Assembly: GCF_012070565.1 (NCBI RefSeq)
Contig: NZ_JAAQRO010000009.1
Location: 186,001 to 250,000, forward strand
DNA: 64,000 nt
Direction: 5' to 3'
Source of the DNA: Anaerosporobacter faecicola
GTDB lineage: Bacteria; Bacillota; Clostridia; Lachnospirales; Lachnospiraceae
Shown in pieces: positions 52,691 through 60,610 of the stretch; the first letter of the stretch is position 1, and each line of letters starts with the position of its first letter. Position numbers and translations under genes: made by a program. The notes below the pieces were generated by a model. The model did not search any database. It worked only from the letters and a program-made list of their open reading frames with translations, and was not told the DNA's origin.

Positions 52691-54436
52691 ATGTTGAAAT
52701 ACGATGTCACAAAATGCAAGACAATCAAAAAAAGATGGCTATTTCCTTTGCTCATCATACTCATTAGTATTCTTTTACCAATGGATACGCTGAAAGCGGA
52801 ACGAGCTGCAACGGAGGGTGGAACAACAAGTAATAATAAGAGTAACCAGAATTATTCTACTTGGTCTTCTCCTATGTATTCCAATCTGTATGAAAATGAA
52901 GATCATACTTTAACGAGAGTGGAATGTATCGATGATAAGATTATATATGAAAATTACGACAAGAATTACAAATTACTGAAGAAAGATACGATAAAAAAAG
53001 AACTTTCTCTGTACGGTGGATTTTACTCTGGCAAAGATGCCAATTACTTCGTTTTTGGACAGACCAACAGCAAGCAAAGTAAGACTTGTGAAGTGATTCG
53101 TGTTGTCAAATACTCAAAAGATTGGAAACGTATTGCCAGTTGTTCTCTAAAAGATTGTAATACAACCGTACCATTCGATGCAGGAAGTCTTCGATTTGCG
53201 GAAAGTGGAGATATGCTATACATTCGAACAAGCCATGAGATGTATAAGAGCTCTGATGGGTATAATCATCAGGCAAACCTTACATTTTCTGTGAATACGG
53301 ATACGATGGAGATTACAGATTCGTATTCCATTGTGATGAATATCGGGTATGGTTATGTAAGTCATTCCTTCAACCAATTCATTCAGGTGAATGGAAAAGA
53401 GCTGTTGGCAGTTGATCATGGAGATGCCTATCCACGTTCCATTGCTTTAATCAAATATGAGAAGTCGGCAGGAGAAACAACATTTACTGGTAAATGCAGT
53501 AGTATTGATTTGCTGGAATTCCCAGGGAGCATTGGTGCGAATGCAACAGGTGGAAGTGTTGGTGGTTTTGAGGTCTCAAGTTCCTCCTATTTGGTTGTAG
53601 GTAATTATGACAATACCAGTGCATCTGTCCGAAATGTTTTCTTAAGTGTTACCCCACAGGGTACCCTCACAGATGGAAATACAAAACTTCTGTATCTGAC
53701 GAAGTATAAGAAAAATAGTAAAGCACGTGTAAGTACACCACAGTTAGTTAAGATTACGGATGATTCCTTTATGGTATTATGGGAAGTTACGAATACGGAT
53801 ACCTATCAACAGGAAGTTAATTATGTTATAGTGAATGGAAAGGGAGAAACGGTTACGAAGGTAGGTAGTATGACAGGAAATCTTTCCGATTGCCAGCCAA
53901 TCGTATACAACGATAAAGTGACATGGTACTTTACCAATGATTCCACTCCCGTATTCTGTACGGTTCCTACAGATGGCACAGCAGCAAAAGACAATTTAGT
54001 AAAGGGTGATCAATTCACTGTTAAGAAGATCACCTATTCGATCATTAAAAGTACAAGTAAAACGAAGACAGTTGCTGTAAATCATATTGAGGATATATCA
54101 AGTACGAAGATTACCATACCTTCTACAATCAAGATTAATGGTGCGACGTACAAAGTAACAGAAGTCTATGATCAAGCATTTGATAACTGCTATTATACAA
54201 AAACTATTGTATTTGGTAGCAACATAACGAAGATTGGTAATCTCGGGCTACCAAGTTGGAACAATGTGCAGAAGATCCAAATTAAAACTACGAAACTTAA
54301 AACTGTAAAGAAGAAAGCATTTTCTGAAGTTAGTGATTCTGCAGTAATCGAAGTACCAAAGTCAAAACTAAGTGTGTATAAGAAATTGTTAAAAGGTAAA
54401 GGGCAGAGTAGTAAAGTGAAGATAACAAAATTGTAA
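52691..54436 (+). CDS. Secreted/surface protein with C-terminal LRR_5 (BspA-like) repeats
   Basis: The 581-residue protein has a basic, hydrophobic N-terminal signal or anchor (KKRWLFPLLIILISILLPMDTLKAE). The long middle region, with beta-strand-rich repeats such as DSYSIVMNIGYGYVSHSFN, looks like a beta-propeller. The C-terminal 110 residues hold a BspA-like leucine-rich segment (ITIPSTIKINGATYKVTEVYDQAFDNC, FGSNITKIGN, IEVPKSKLSVYKKLL), as in Lachnospiraceae surface proteins. GGGAGG is before ATG 52691. No sorting motif is visible at the C-terminus. Confidence 0.75.
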   Translation: MLKYDVTKCKTIKKRWLFPLLIILISILLPMDTLKAERAATEGGTTSNNKSNQNYSTWSSPMYSNLYENEDHTLTRVECIDDKIIYENYDKNYKLLKKDTIKKELSLYGGFYSGKDANYFVFGQTNSKQSKTCEVIRVVKYSKDWKRIASCSLKDCNTTVPFDAGSLRFAESGDMLYIRTSHEMYKSSDGYNHQANLTFSVNTDTMEITDSYSIVMNIGYGYVSHSFNQFIQVNGKELLAVDHGDAYPRSIALIKYEKSAGETTFTGKCSSIDLLEFPGSIGANATGGSVGGFEVSSSSYLVVGNYDNTSASVRNVFLSVTPQGTLTDGNTKLLYLTKYKKNSKARVSTPQLVKITDDSFMVLWEVTNTDTYQQEVNYVIVNGKGETVTKVGSMTGNLSDCQPIVYNDKVTWYFTNDSTPVFCTVPTDGTAAKDNLVKGDQFTVKKITYSIIKSTSKTKTVAVNHIEDISSTKITIPSTIKINGATYKVTEVYDQAFDNCYYTKTIVFGSNITKIGNLGLPSWNNVQKIQIKTTKLKTVKKKAFSEVSDSAVIEVPKSKLSVYKKLLKGKGQSSKVKITKL

Positions 54437-54458
54437 TGAAAGATGTATATTAGGATAA

Positions 54459-54501
54459 ACGAGGAATGTATTGAATGTTTTAGATGCAATACATTCCTCG
54501 T
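54459..54501 (+). terminator. Terminator after the surface-protein gene
   Basis: ACGAGGAATGTATTG (54459-54473) and CAATACATTCCTCGT (54487-54501) form a perfect 15-bp stem with 13-nt loop, followed by TCTTTATCT. About 210 bp without a gene, holding no obvious promoter, separate it from the next start. Confidence 0.8.
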
Positions 54502-54713
54502 TCTTTATCTATAAAAGGAAAATTATAGTAAACTTAATAAGTTCTTAAGATGTTTGACACAGGAATGAAATAATTTCAAAATATAGTAATTAATGGCTTG
54601 AGCACAAATACATAAGATTTTCATTACAGATAATACATTAGACTAAAATATCTACAAATTACTTATGATGGAACAGAAATCATAGAAAAGATTAGACTTG
54701 AACAAGAAAAAGA

Positions 54714-55457
54714 ATGGAGTATACAGATATGATGGATAAGAATACGAATAAAATGTCAGAATTTATGGAAAAGGAATATGCGAAATCACTGGATTTCTGG
54801 AATGACTGGTTGGGTCAAGAGGAAGAGAATGATGAAAATCTTAATCTGGATACAGCATGGTATGAGATCGGTAGTAAAGTATTAGCGGAAGCGGCAGCAG
54901 AACTAGCCACCCAAAAACAAGTTTTAGATTATGGATGTGGGTCAGGCTGGGCTTCTGTAATTATGGTAAAACGAGGATGTCCTCATGTAACCGCAGTTGA
55001 TGTTTCTGAAAATGGTGTAAAAGCAGCAATACAATATGCTGAAACATTTCACGTAAAGGAGCAGATTACCTTTTTACCGATCACAACACAATGGCTAAAA
55101 CAACAGCAACCAGATTCCTATGACGGCTTTTTTTGTTCCAATGTACTTGATGTCGTGCCAACGCCAGTTTGTGAAGCAATCATAAAAAGTGCAGCGAATG
55201 TATGCAAGAAAGGTGCGAAAGTAATTATTGGACTCAACCCTTATTTTGAACAAGAGTTGATTGAAAAGAAAGGATTTGAAGAGAGGGAAAAGAATCATCT
55301 GTTTTATAAGGATATATTGCGGATTGTCAATCACAGTGATGAGGAATGGACTACGATTTTGGGTACGTATTTTAAGGTCGTAGAGCTTCGACATTTTCAC
55401 TGGGATGGCGAACCGGATACCGTAAATCGTAGAATATTTGTATTAGAGAAAGAATAA
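54714..55457 (+). CDS. Class I SAM-dependent methyltransferase
   Basis: In this 247-residue protein the Rossmann motif I is VLDYGCGSGWASVIMVKRG near residues 75-93, with the acidic VTAVDVSENGV as motif II. A later FFCSNVLDVVP is motif IV. It resembles small-molecule or quinone-type methyltransferases (Methyltransf_11/25), and its substrate is unknown. Three in-frame ATG codons (54714, 54729, 54732) compete. GGAG at 54716-54719 would favour 54729, so the first five residues are uncertain. Confidence 0.88.
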   Translation: MEYTDMMDKNTNKMSEFMEKEYAKSLDFWNDWLGQEEENDENLNLDTAWYEIGSKVLAEAAAELATQKQVLDYGCGSGWASVIMVKRGCPHVTAVDVSENGVKAAIQYAETFHVKEQITFLPITTQWLKQQQPDSYDGFFCSNVLDVVPTPVCEAIIKSAANVCKKGAKVIIGLNPYFEQELIEKKGFEEREKNHLFYKDILRIVNHSDEEWTTILGTYFKVVELRHFHWDGEPDTVNRRIFVLEKE

Positions 55458-55533
55458 AACGAATGAATGATAAGAAAATGATTATAGAACCATATACATA
55501 GATGGAATAATGATGGAAAAGAGAGAGAAGAAA

Positions 55534-56658
55534 ATGAAAAAACAAAAATATATCGTGTTGTTAATGACTATGGTTATGGCAGGTAGTGTGTTAACTGGCT
55601 GTAAATCAGAAAATGCGGGAAAACGAAATACAGAGGGAAATGTAACAGAAACAATTTCAGACAATACTACTAACAACGCCCAAGAAACAGAAGACTCGAA
55701 TGCAGAAGAGGTGTCAGAATCAGTAGAATCAACTGAACCAGAAGACACTACTGCTTCATCAGATGAATCATCGGCAGCAGAATCAGAAAATCAAGAGAAA
55801 GAAGGCCAATTTTCATTTACAGATCTATCAAATTTGGAATTCTGGTATGGAAGTGGTGCGGGAGCCTGGTGTACCGTTTTGCATGTTCATAAAGATGGTT
55901 CTTTTGATGGACAATACCATGATTCGGATATGGGGGTAACAGGGGAAGGATACCCAAGCGGTGTTTATTATGTCAGTGATTTCAAAGGACAATTCAGCGA
56001 ACCTAAGAAAATTAATGCATATACCTATTCGGTGAAAATTACACATATTGAAACAGAAGAGAAAGCGGGTAAAGAGGAAATCCTTGATGAGATGTTGTAC
56101 AAATATAGTGAACCTTATGGTCTATATAATGCGAAAGAGATCTTAATTTATTTGCCAGGTGCTTCTCTAAAAGATTTACCAGAGGAATATCGTAGTTGGG
56201 TGGGATATGGTAACCTAGAGGATTCTAAAGAAACAGAACTCCCATTTTACGGAATCTATAATGTGAATACAGGAGATGGTTTTTCTAGTTATGAGGTAGA
56301 GACGATTTCTATAGAGGAAGAGTTGGAATTAATTGAAAAAGATGTTAAAGATTTAGAAAAGGAACTTCAAGCGGAAGATATTTCACAACAGGATATGAAT
56401 CGTATTGTTTATCAAATCTATAAATTATGGGATAATGAATTAAATGTAGTTTGGAATCGCTTACGTAATCAACTAGATTCGACAACAATGGAAAAATTAA
56501 CGAAAGAAGAAAAGAAATGGATTGAAGAGAAAGAAGTGAAGATGAAAGAAGCCGGCGCAGAATTTGAAGGAGGAACAATGCAAATAATGTTAGAGTATGA
56601 TAAAGGTGCAGAGTTAACAAAATCGCGGGTTTATGAGCTTGCAGAATATCTTCGTTAG
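55534..56658 (+). CDS. Lipoprotein with LprI-like C-terminal domain
   Basis: The 374-residue lipoprotein has a signal peptide and lipobox VLTGC; the SD GAGAGAAG selects ATG 55534, not the upstream 55510. After the Cys there is a low-complexity acidic Ser/Thr/Glu linker of about 70 residues, a beta-strand-rich domain (WCTVLHVHKDGSFDGQYHD), and near the end a helical stretch (LWDNELNVVWNRLRNQLD, EKKWIEEKEVKMKEAGAEFEGGT) that fits the LprI/DUF1311 lysozyme-inhibitor-like family. Anti-lysozyme activity is an inference. It is followed by the arsenic cluster on a separate promoter. Confidence 0.82.
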   Translation: MKKQKYIVLLMTMVMAGSVLTGCKSENAGKRNTEGNVTETISDNTTNNAQETEDSNAEEVSESVESTEPEDTTASSDESSAAESENQEKEGQFSFTDLSNLEFWYGSGAGAWCTVLHVHKDGSFDGQYHDSDMGVTGEGYPSGVYYVSDFKGQFSEPKKINAYTYSVKITHIETEEKAGKEEILDEMLYKYSEPYGLYNAKEILIYLPGASLKDLPEEYRSWVGYGNLEDSKETELPFYGIYNVNTGDGFSSYEVETISIEEELELIEKDVKDLEKELQAEDISQQDMNRIVYQIYKLWDNELNVVWNRLRNQLDSTTMEKLTKEEKKWIEEKEVKMKEAGAEFEGGTMQIMLEYDKGAELTKSRVYELAEYLR

Positions 56659-56723
56659 GAATTTGAGCATGTAACTTATAAAGGCTATGACTGGATTATG
56701 GAACAGGAAGATGGGAAAACATA

Positions 56724-56752
56724 TTGACAAACATCAATGTGTTGAATATACT
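56724..56752 (+). promoter_or_regulatory. Promoter and ArsR-type operator of the arsenic cluster
   Basis: TTGACA (56724-56729) and TATACT (56747-56752) are separated by exactly 17 bp. The spacer contains the dyad TCAA-TGTG-TTGA (56734-56745), the kind of short inverted repeat that ArsR/SmtB repressors bind. Binding here would block RNA polymerase, and metalloid would relieve it. Confidence 0.75.
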
Positions 56753-56787
56753 ATATGTAAATTCAAAGGTATTATAAAGGGGTGCAG

Positions 56788-57096
56788 ATGATGACAAATG
56801 CGGAGATCGCTAAGATATTTAAAGCATTATGTGACGAAAGAAGAGTTGAGATTCTAAAGCTTTTGGTATCTGGAGAGAAATGTGCGTGTAGTCTACTCGA
56901 TGAGTTAAATATCTGTCAACCAACATTATCACATCACATGAAGATATTATGTGAATCTGGAATGGTGACTGCTAGAAAAGAGGGCAAATGGACGCATTAC
57001 AGAATTAGTTCAGAAGGCTGTAAACAGGCAAATCACATTTTACAATCGCTGACTACGGAAATACAAGATCCTGAATATAAGGAAAGTTGTGATTAA
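56788..57096 (+). CDS. arsR: ArsR-family metalloid-responsive repressor
   Basis: The 102-residue winged-helix protein contains the metal-binding ECVCDL-like site as EKCACSLLDELNICQPTLSHHMKIL, with Cys-x-Cys in the alpha-3 region typical of As(III) sensors. RKEGKWTHYRI is the wing. AAGGGG at 56777-56782 is 5 nt before ATG 56788. It is the first gene of the arsR-acr3-arsC cluster and its operator lies in its own promoter. Confidence 0.93.
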   Translation: MMTNAEIAKIFKALCDERRVEILKLLVSGEKCACSLLDELNICQPTLSHHMKILCESGMVTARKEGKWTHYRISSEGCKQANHILQSLTTEIQDPEYKESCD

Positions 57097-57107
57097 TAAA
57101 AATATTT

Positions 57108-57220
57108 CGCCATCTCAAAGAGATGGTGTATATTTTATACATCATATCGATAGATTTAAATATATGAATATTAGCGTATGATGGTATTCACATAATGAGG
57201 CTGCTATCATATGCGTATTC
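57108..57220 (+). promoter_or_regulatory. Hairpins between arsR and acr3
   Basis: CGCCATCTC-AAA-GAGATGGTG (57108-57128) is a compact hairpin followed by TATATTTTAT, perhaps an attenuator or weak terminator. A longer imperfect inverted repeat spans 57166-57220 (GCGTATGAT with ATCATATGC, and GAATA with TATTC). They could set the ratio of repressor to transporter; this is speculative. Confidence 0.4.
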
Positions 57221-57295
57221 ATCAGTATCAAATGATTCAAAACATCTTAAAATTCAAAAAGATAGTTCAAAATTGTAGTAATGGAGGAAAGAAGA

Positions 57296-58351
57296 ATGAA
57301 AAAGCAAAAAACATCAGGTATTGGATTTTTCGAAAAGTACCTATCCATATGGGTGATATTCTGTATGGTACTAGGGGTGATCATTAGCAAATATATACCT
57401 AGGATTCCTGAATTGTTAAGTAAATTCGAATATGCGAATGTTTCAATACCAATTACAATCTTAATCTGGTTTATGATTTATCCTATGATGATGAAGGTGG
57501 ATTTTCAAAGTATAAAAAATGTAGGAAAGAATCCAAAAGGGCTGTTTGTAACCTGGGTCATAAATTGGTTGATTAAGCCATTTACCATGTTTGGTATTGC
57601 ATATCTTTTTTTCTATGTCATTTTTTCTAATTTAATTTCACCAGAATTAGCGAAAGATTATTTGGCAGGTGCGGTACTATTAGGAGCAGCACCTTGTACA
57701 GCAATGGTATTTGTATGGAGTACATTAACGAAAGGGAATCCTGCTTATACAGTGGTTCAGGTAGCAACGAATGATTTGATCATCTTAGTAGCATTTACAC
57801 CAATTGTAGCCTTTCTTCTAGGAGTAGGTGGAGTAGAGATTCCATGGGCTACTCTAATTGTATCTGTGATTTTATTTGTAGTGGTTCCATTAGGTGCAGG
57901 AATTTTGACTCGAGTAATCATGATTAAGAAAAAAGGGGAGATTTATTTCACACAAACGTATCTGCCCAAATTTAATCAAGTGACTACCATCGGTCTTTTA
58001 CTAACGCTGATTTTGCTCTTTTCGTTCCAAGGAAATGTAATCATTCATAATCCACTTCATATTATTCTAATCGCCATACCACTGATCATACAGACATTTT
58101 TCATTTTCTTTCTTGCTTACTTTGTAAGTAAATTATTGAAGCTACCTCATGATATTGCAGCACCTACAGGAATGATTGGCGCATCGAACTTCTTTGAATT
58201 AGCAGTTGCAGTTGCTATCTCTCTATTTGGTGCAAAGAGTCCAGTGGCGTTAGCAACAATAGTTGGGGTACTAGTAGAGGTACCTGTTATGTTAATTCTT
58301 GTTAAGATAGCGAATGGCACAAAAAGATGGTTTTCGTCCCATTTGCAATGA
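57296..58351 (+). CDS. acr3: Arsenite efflux transporter, ACR3 family
   Basis: This is a 351-residue, ten-helix membrane protein. The ACR3 signature includes YLAGAVLLGAAPCTAMVFVWSTL, with the essential cysteine, and TGMIGASNFFELAVAVAISLFG with the conserved Glu. It expels arsenite using the proton motive force. GGAGG (57283-57287) gives ATG 57296; ATG 57281 lies on the SD. It is downstream of arsR and upstream of arsC. Confidence 0.95.
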   Translation: MKKQKTSGIGFFEKYLSIWVIFCMVLGVIISKYIPRIPELLSKFEYANVSIPITILIWFMIYPMMMKVDFQSIKNVGKNPKGLFVTWVINWLIKPFTMFGIAYLFFYVIFSNLISPELAKDYLAGAVLLGAAPCTAMVFVWSTLTKGNPAYTVVQVATNDLIILVAFTPIVAFLLGVGGVEIPWATLIVSVILFVVVPLGAGILTRVIMIKKKGEIYFTQTYLPKFNQVTTIGLLLTLILLFSFQGNVIIHNPLHIILIAIPLIIQTFFIFFLAYFVSKLLKLPHDIAAPTGMIGASNFFELAVAVAISLFGAKSPVALATIVGVLVEVPVMLILVKIANGTKRWFSSHLQ

Positions 58352-58454
58352 TTTGTCTAGTACATGATAAATTAGAATAGAAATACGAGTCAGAAATAAG
58401 TATAATAGACTTGAGGGCGATAATTAGCGAAAAGAAGACAGAATGGAGAATTTA

Positions 58455-58934
58455 ATGAAGAACATAACGAGTATTGATACAGATATCAATCAAAACGAAC
58501 TAATGAATAAGGCGAAAATTACCCTTGATATAGAAGAACGACCAAAAGTCGCTTTTGTATGTGTCCATAATTCCTGTAGAAGTCAAATTGCAGAAGCTTT
58601 AGGAAAACGATTTGCTAGTGATGTATTCGATTCATACTCCGCGGGTACACATCTCAAAGACCATATTAATCCGGATGCAGTCAGACTTATGAAACAGATC
58701 TATGGAATCGATATGGAAGAATCGCAACACAATAAGTTACTAGAAGATATTCCAAGCCCTGATGTTGTCATTACCATGGGCTGTAATGTGCAATGTCCCA
58801 TGTTACCTTGCAAATTCCGTGAGGATTGGGGCTTAGAAGATCCTAGTGGTAAGAGTGACGAAGCATTTCTTGCGATCATTCATGAGATTGAAAGTAAGGT
58901 GAAAGTGTTAAGGGAGCGATTCATTGTAATGTAA
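58455..58934 (+). CDS. arsC: Arsenate reductase, LMW-phosphatase fold
   Basis: This reduces arsenate to arsenite, which ACR3 then exports. The 159-residue protein has the phosphatase loop FVCVHNSCRSQIAEA, with nucleophilic Cys and Arg. The second pair is GCNVQCPMLPCKFREDWGLEDPSG, the thioredoxin-coupled ArsC signature with its resolving cysteines. The N-terminus has an extra roughly 35 residues before the loop compared with S. aureus ArsC. GGAG is 6 nt before ATG 58455; ATG 58443 is the less likely alternative. Confidence 0.92.
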   Translation: MKNITSIDTDINQNELMNKAKITLDIEERPKVAFVCVHNSCRSQIAEALGKRFASDVFDSYSAGTHLKDHINPDAVRLMKQIYGIDMEESQHNKLLEDIPSPDVVITMGCNVQCPMLPCKFREDWGLEDPSGKSDEAFLAIIHEIESKVKVLRERFIVM

Positions 58935-58945
58935 GGAGGAAGCGA

Positions 58946-59359
58946 ATGAAATTCATTCAAGTATTGTGTTTTTCAGGAGAGACAGAGGAAGCATTAGAAT
59001 TATATAAGAGTGCTTTCGGCTGTACAGTAAGGAGTTTACTACATTATGCAGATGCCGTAAAAAATGGTTGGGAGAAACCAGATGAAACGAAGAACAATCT
59101 TGTTTATCATTCAGAAATTATGTTTGGAGAACAAGAAGTAAGAATGAATGATTGGTCAGACGAAGAACAAGTAAGACTTACAAAAGAAGTAATGTATCGA
59201 GTTGGTTTTGATACGGAAGAAGAAGTTATAAAAGCATTTCACATACTATCGGAAGGTGGAGAAGTGATCAAGCCACTGGAAAAACCGCCATATATGGTGA
59301 TAATCGGTGCGGTTAAAGATCGATTTGGTATACAATGGGAGCTTATGTGCGATTTTTAA
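58946..59359 (+). CDS. VOC family protein, PhnB/3-demethylubiquinone type
   Basis: This 137-residue glyoxalase-fold protein has LCFSGETEEALELYKSAFGCTV at the N-terminus and DRFGIQWELMCDF at the end, the standard ends of PhnB-like VOC proteins. The central HSEIMFGEQEVRMNDW includes the predicted metal His. The real substrate is unknown. AAGGAGGA precedes the ATG, and it follows arsC by 11 bp, so it is probably co-transcribed with the arsenic genes, where VOC proteins with organoarsenical roles also occur. Confidence 0.82.
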   Translation: MKFIQVLCFSGETEEALELYKSAFGCTVRSLLHYADAVKNGWEKPDETKNNLVYHSEIMFGEQEVRMNDWSDEEQVRLTKEVMYRVGFDTEEEVIKAFHILSEGGEVIKPLEKPPYMVIIGAVKDRFGIQWELMCDF

Positions 59360-59430
59360 AGGAACTTCTAACCTTTGTTGGTATATGTATTACTTCGTAA
59401 CTTTACAAAATTTATATTTATTTTATGTAA

Positions 59431-59462
59431 CGTGTCCTTATTAATTTTATTATAAGGATACG
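59431..59462 (+). terminator. Terminator after the arsenic cluster
   Basis: CGTGTCCTTAT (59431-59441) pairs with ATAAGGATACG (59452-59462) with one G.T pair, then TTATTTTT. The remaining 170 bp up to the next gene contain an AT-rich TATAAT near 59495, a possible promoter. Confidence 0.7.
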
Positions 59463-59632
59463 TTATTTTTCGTGCTTTAAGGTAAATTATGATGTATAAT
59501 GAATAGATAACGTTACGTTAAATAATTCTTGTGACGGAATAAATCGTATCTTGGGTATAAGGCAAAACGATTGTATTGAAGTATATTTACTAGTAGTTGG
59601 GTTTGTATATAGTTGAATATAGGTGAAAAAGA

Positions 59633-60532
59633 ATGAAGATAATCGATTTTATTAATATGCAATATGGTATGGAAGTAGTCTCCGTTGAGGTTTTACGTGA
59701 TTGGATCGGTAAAGTATTCCTTGTAGTAACCAAAGAAAAGAAATACATATACAAGCAGTTTCGCGAGAAGAATAATCCGTATGCAATTCAATCAACTTGG
59801 GTACAAGAACAGTTAATGGAGAATAAAATCCCAGTTCCGATGATCATCCCTACAGTAGAGAATCAGCTGTATTCCATATATGAAAATTGTGTTTGTATCT
59901 TATATGCGTTTGTTAATGGGAGTGAACTGGAACGAGGAGAACGACTTGCGGAGCTTGGGAACTTGTGCGGTAAGATGAGAAAATGTATGGAACGTTCGAG
60001 AAATACCTTAGCAATACATGGGAGAGAATTCTTTGTAGACCGTTATTTAAAGATTATACAGAAAAAGAAATTTGGCGATGAATTGCGTTTTCGACAAATC
60101 GCGGATACGTTGCTACGCTATCTTAAAGATATACCTACCGGATTTATTCATGGAGATTTTCATGCGGGTAATATCTTCGTAAAGAAGGATACGTTGCTTG
60201 TTTACGATTTTGATGCTTGTGCCAATGCATATCCCGTGTATGATATCGCAACGATCTGTGATGGAACCGATTATTTCTCTCTTGATGAATGTAATTTTAC
60301 CCAGGGAAAAACAGTGACACTTAACAGAATGAAGACATTTCTAACAGGTTATGAGCAGTATTATACAGTCAGTGAGGCAGAACAACTGGCTGTTTTAGCA
60401 TGTATCGGAATCAGACATTATGATATACAAGCAACGATTATTGAAACGCTTGGAATCGATTGTATTGATCAAGCGTTCTTAAGTCAGCAATTACAATGGC
60501 TTGATCATTGGTGTGCCGTGTGCAAACTATAA
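59633..60532 (+). CDS. Aminoglycoside phosphotransferase-like kinase
   Basis: The 299-residue protein-kinase-like enzyme has the APH Brenner motif HGDFHAGNIFV (catalytic Asp in HGD) and the metal-binding LLVYDFDACANAYPVYDIA. The N-terminal Gly loop and Lys in KYIYKQFREKNNP are present. It resembles CotS/YsxB-like or homoserine-kinase-like sugar kinases of spore formers, and nothing shows that it acts on antibiotics. No SD of consensus quality is visible (AGGTGAAAAAGA). Confidence 0.83.
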   Translation: MKIIDFINMQYGMEVVSVEVLRDWIGKVFLVVTKEKKYIYKQFREKNNPYAIQSTWVQEQLMENKIPVPMIIPTVENQLYSIYENCVCILYAFVNGSELERGERLAELGNLCGKMRKCMERSRNTLAIHGREFFVDRYLKIIQKKKFGDELRFRQIADTLLRYLKDIPTGFIHGDFHAGNIFVKKDTLLVYDFDACANAYPVYDIATICDGTDYFSLDECNFTQGKTVTLNRMKTFLTGYEQYYTVSEAEQLAVLACIGIRHYDIQATIIETLGIDCIDQAFLSQQLQWLDHWCAVCKL

Positions 60533-60610
60533 AAACATTCACAATTCGCACGCATGTGCTGCTTGCTCCTGTTTAGTGGGTCAACAATAATAAGGGAAAG
60601 GGGAGATTCC

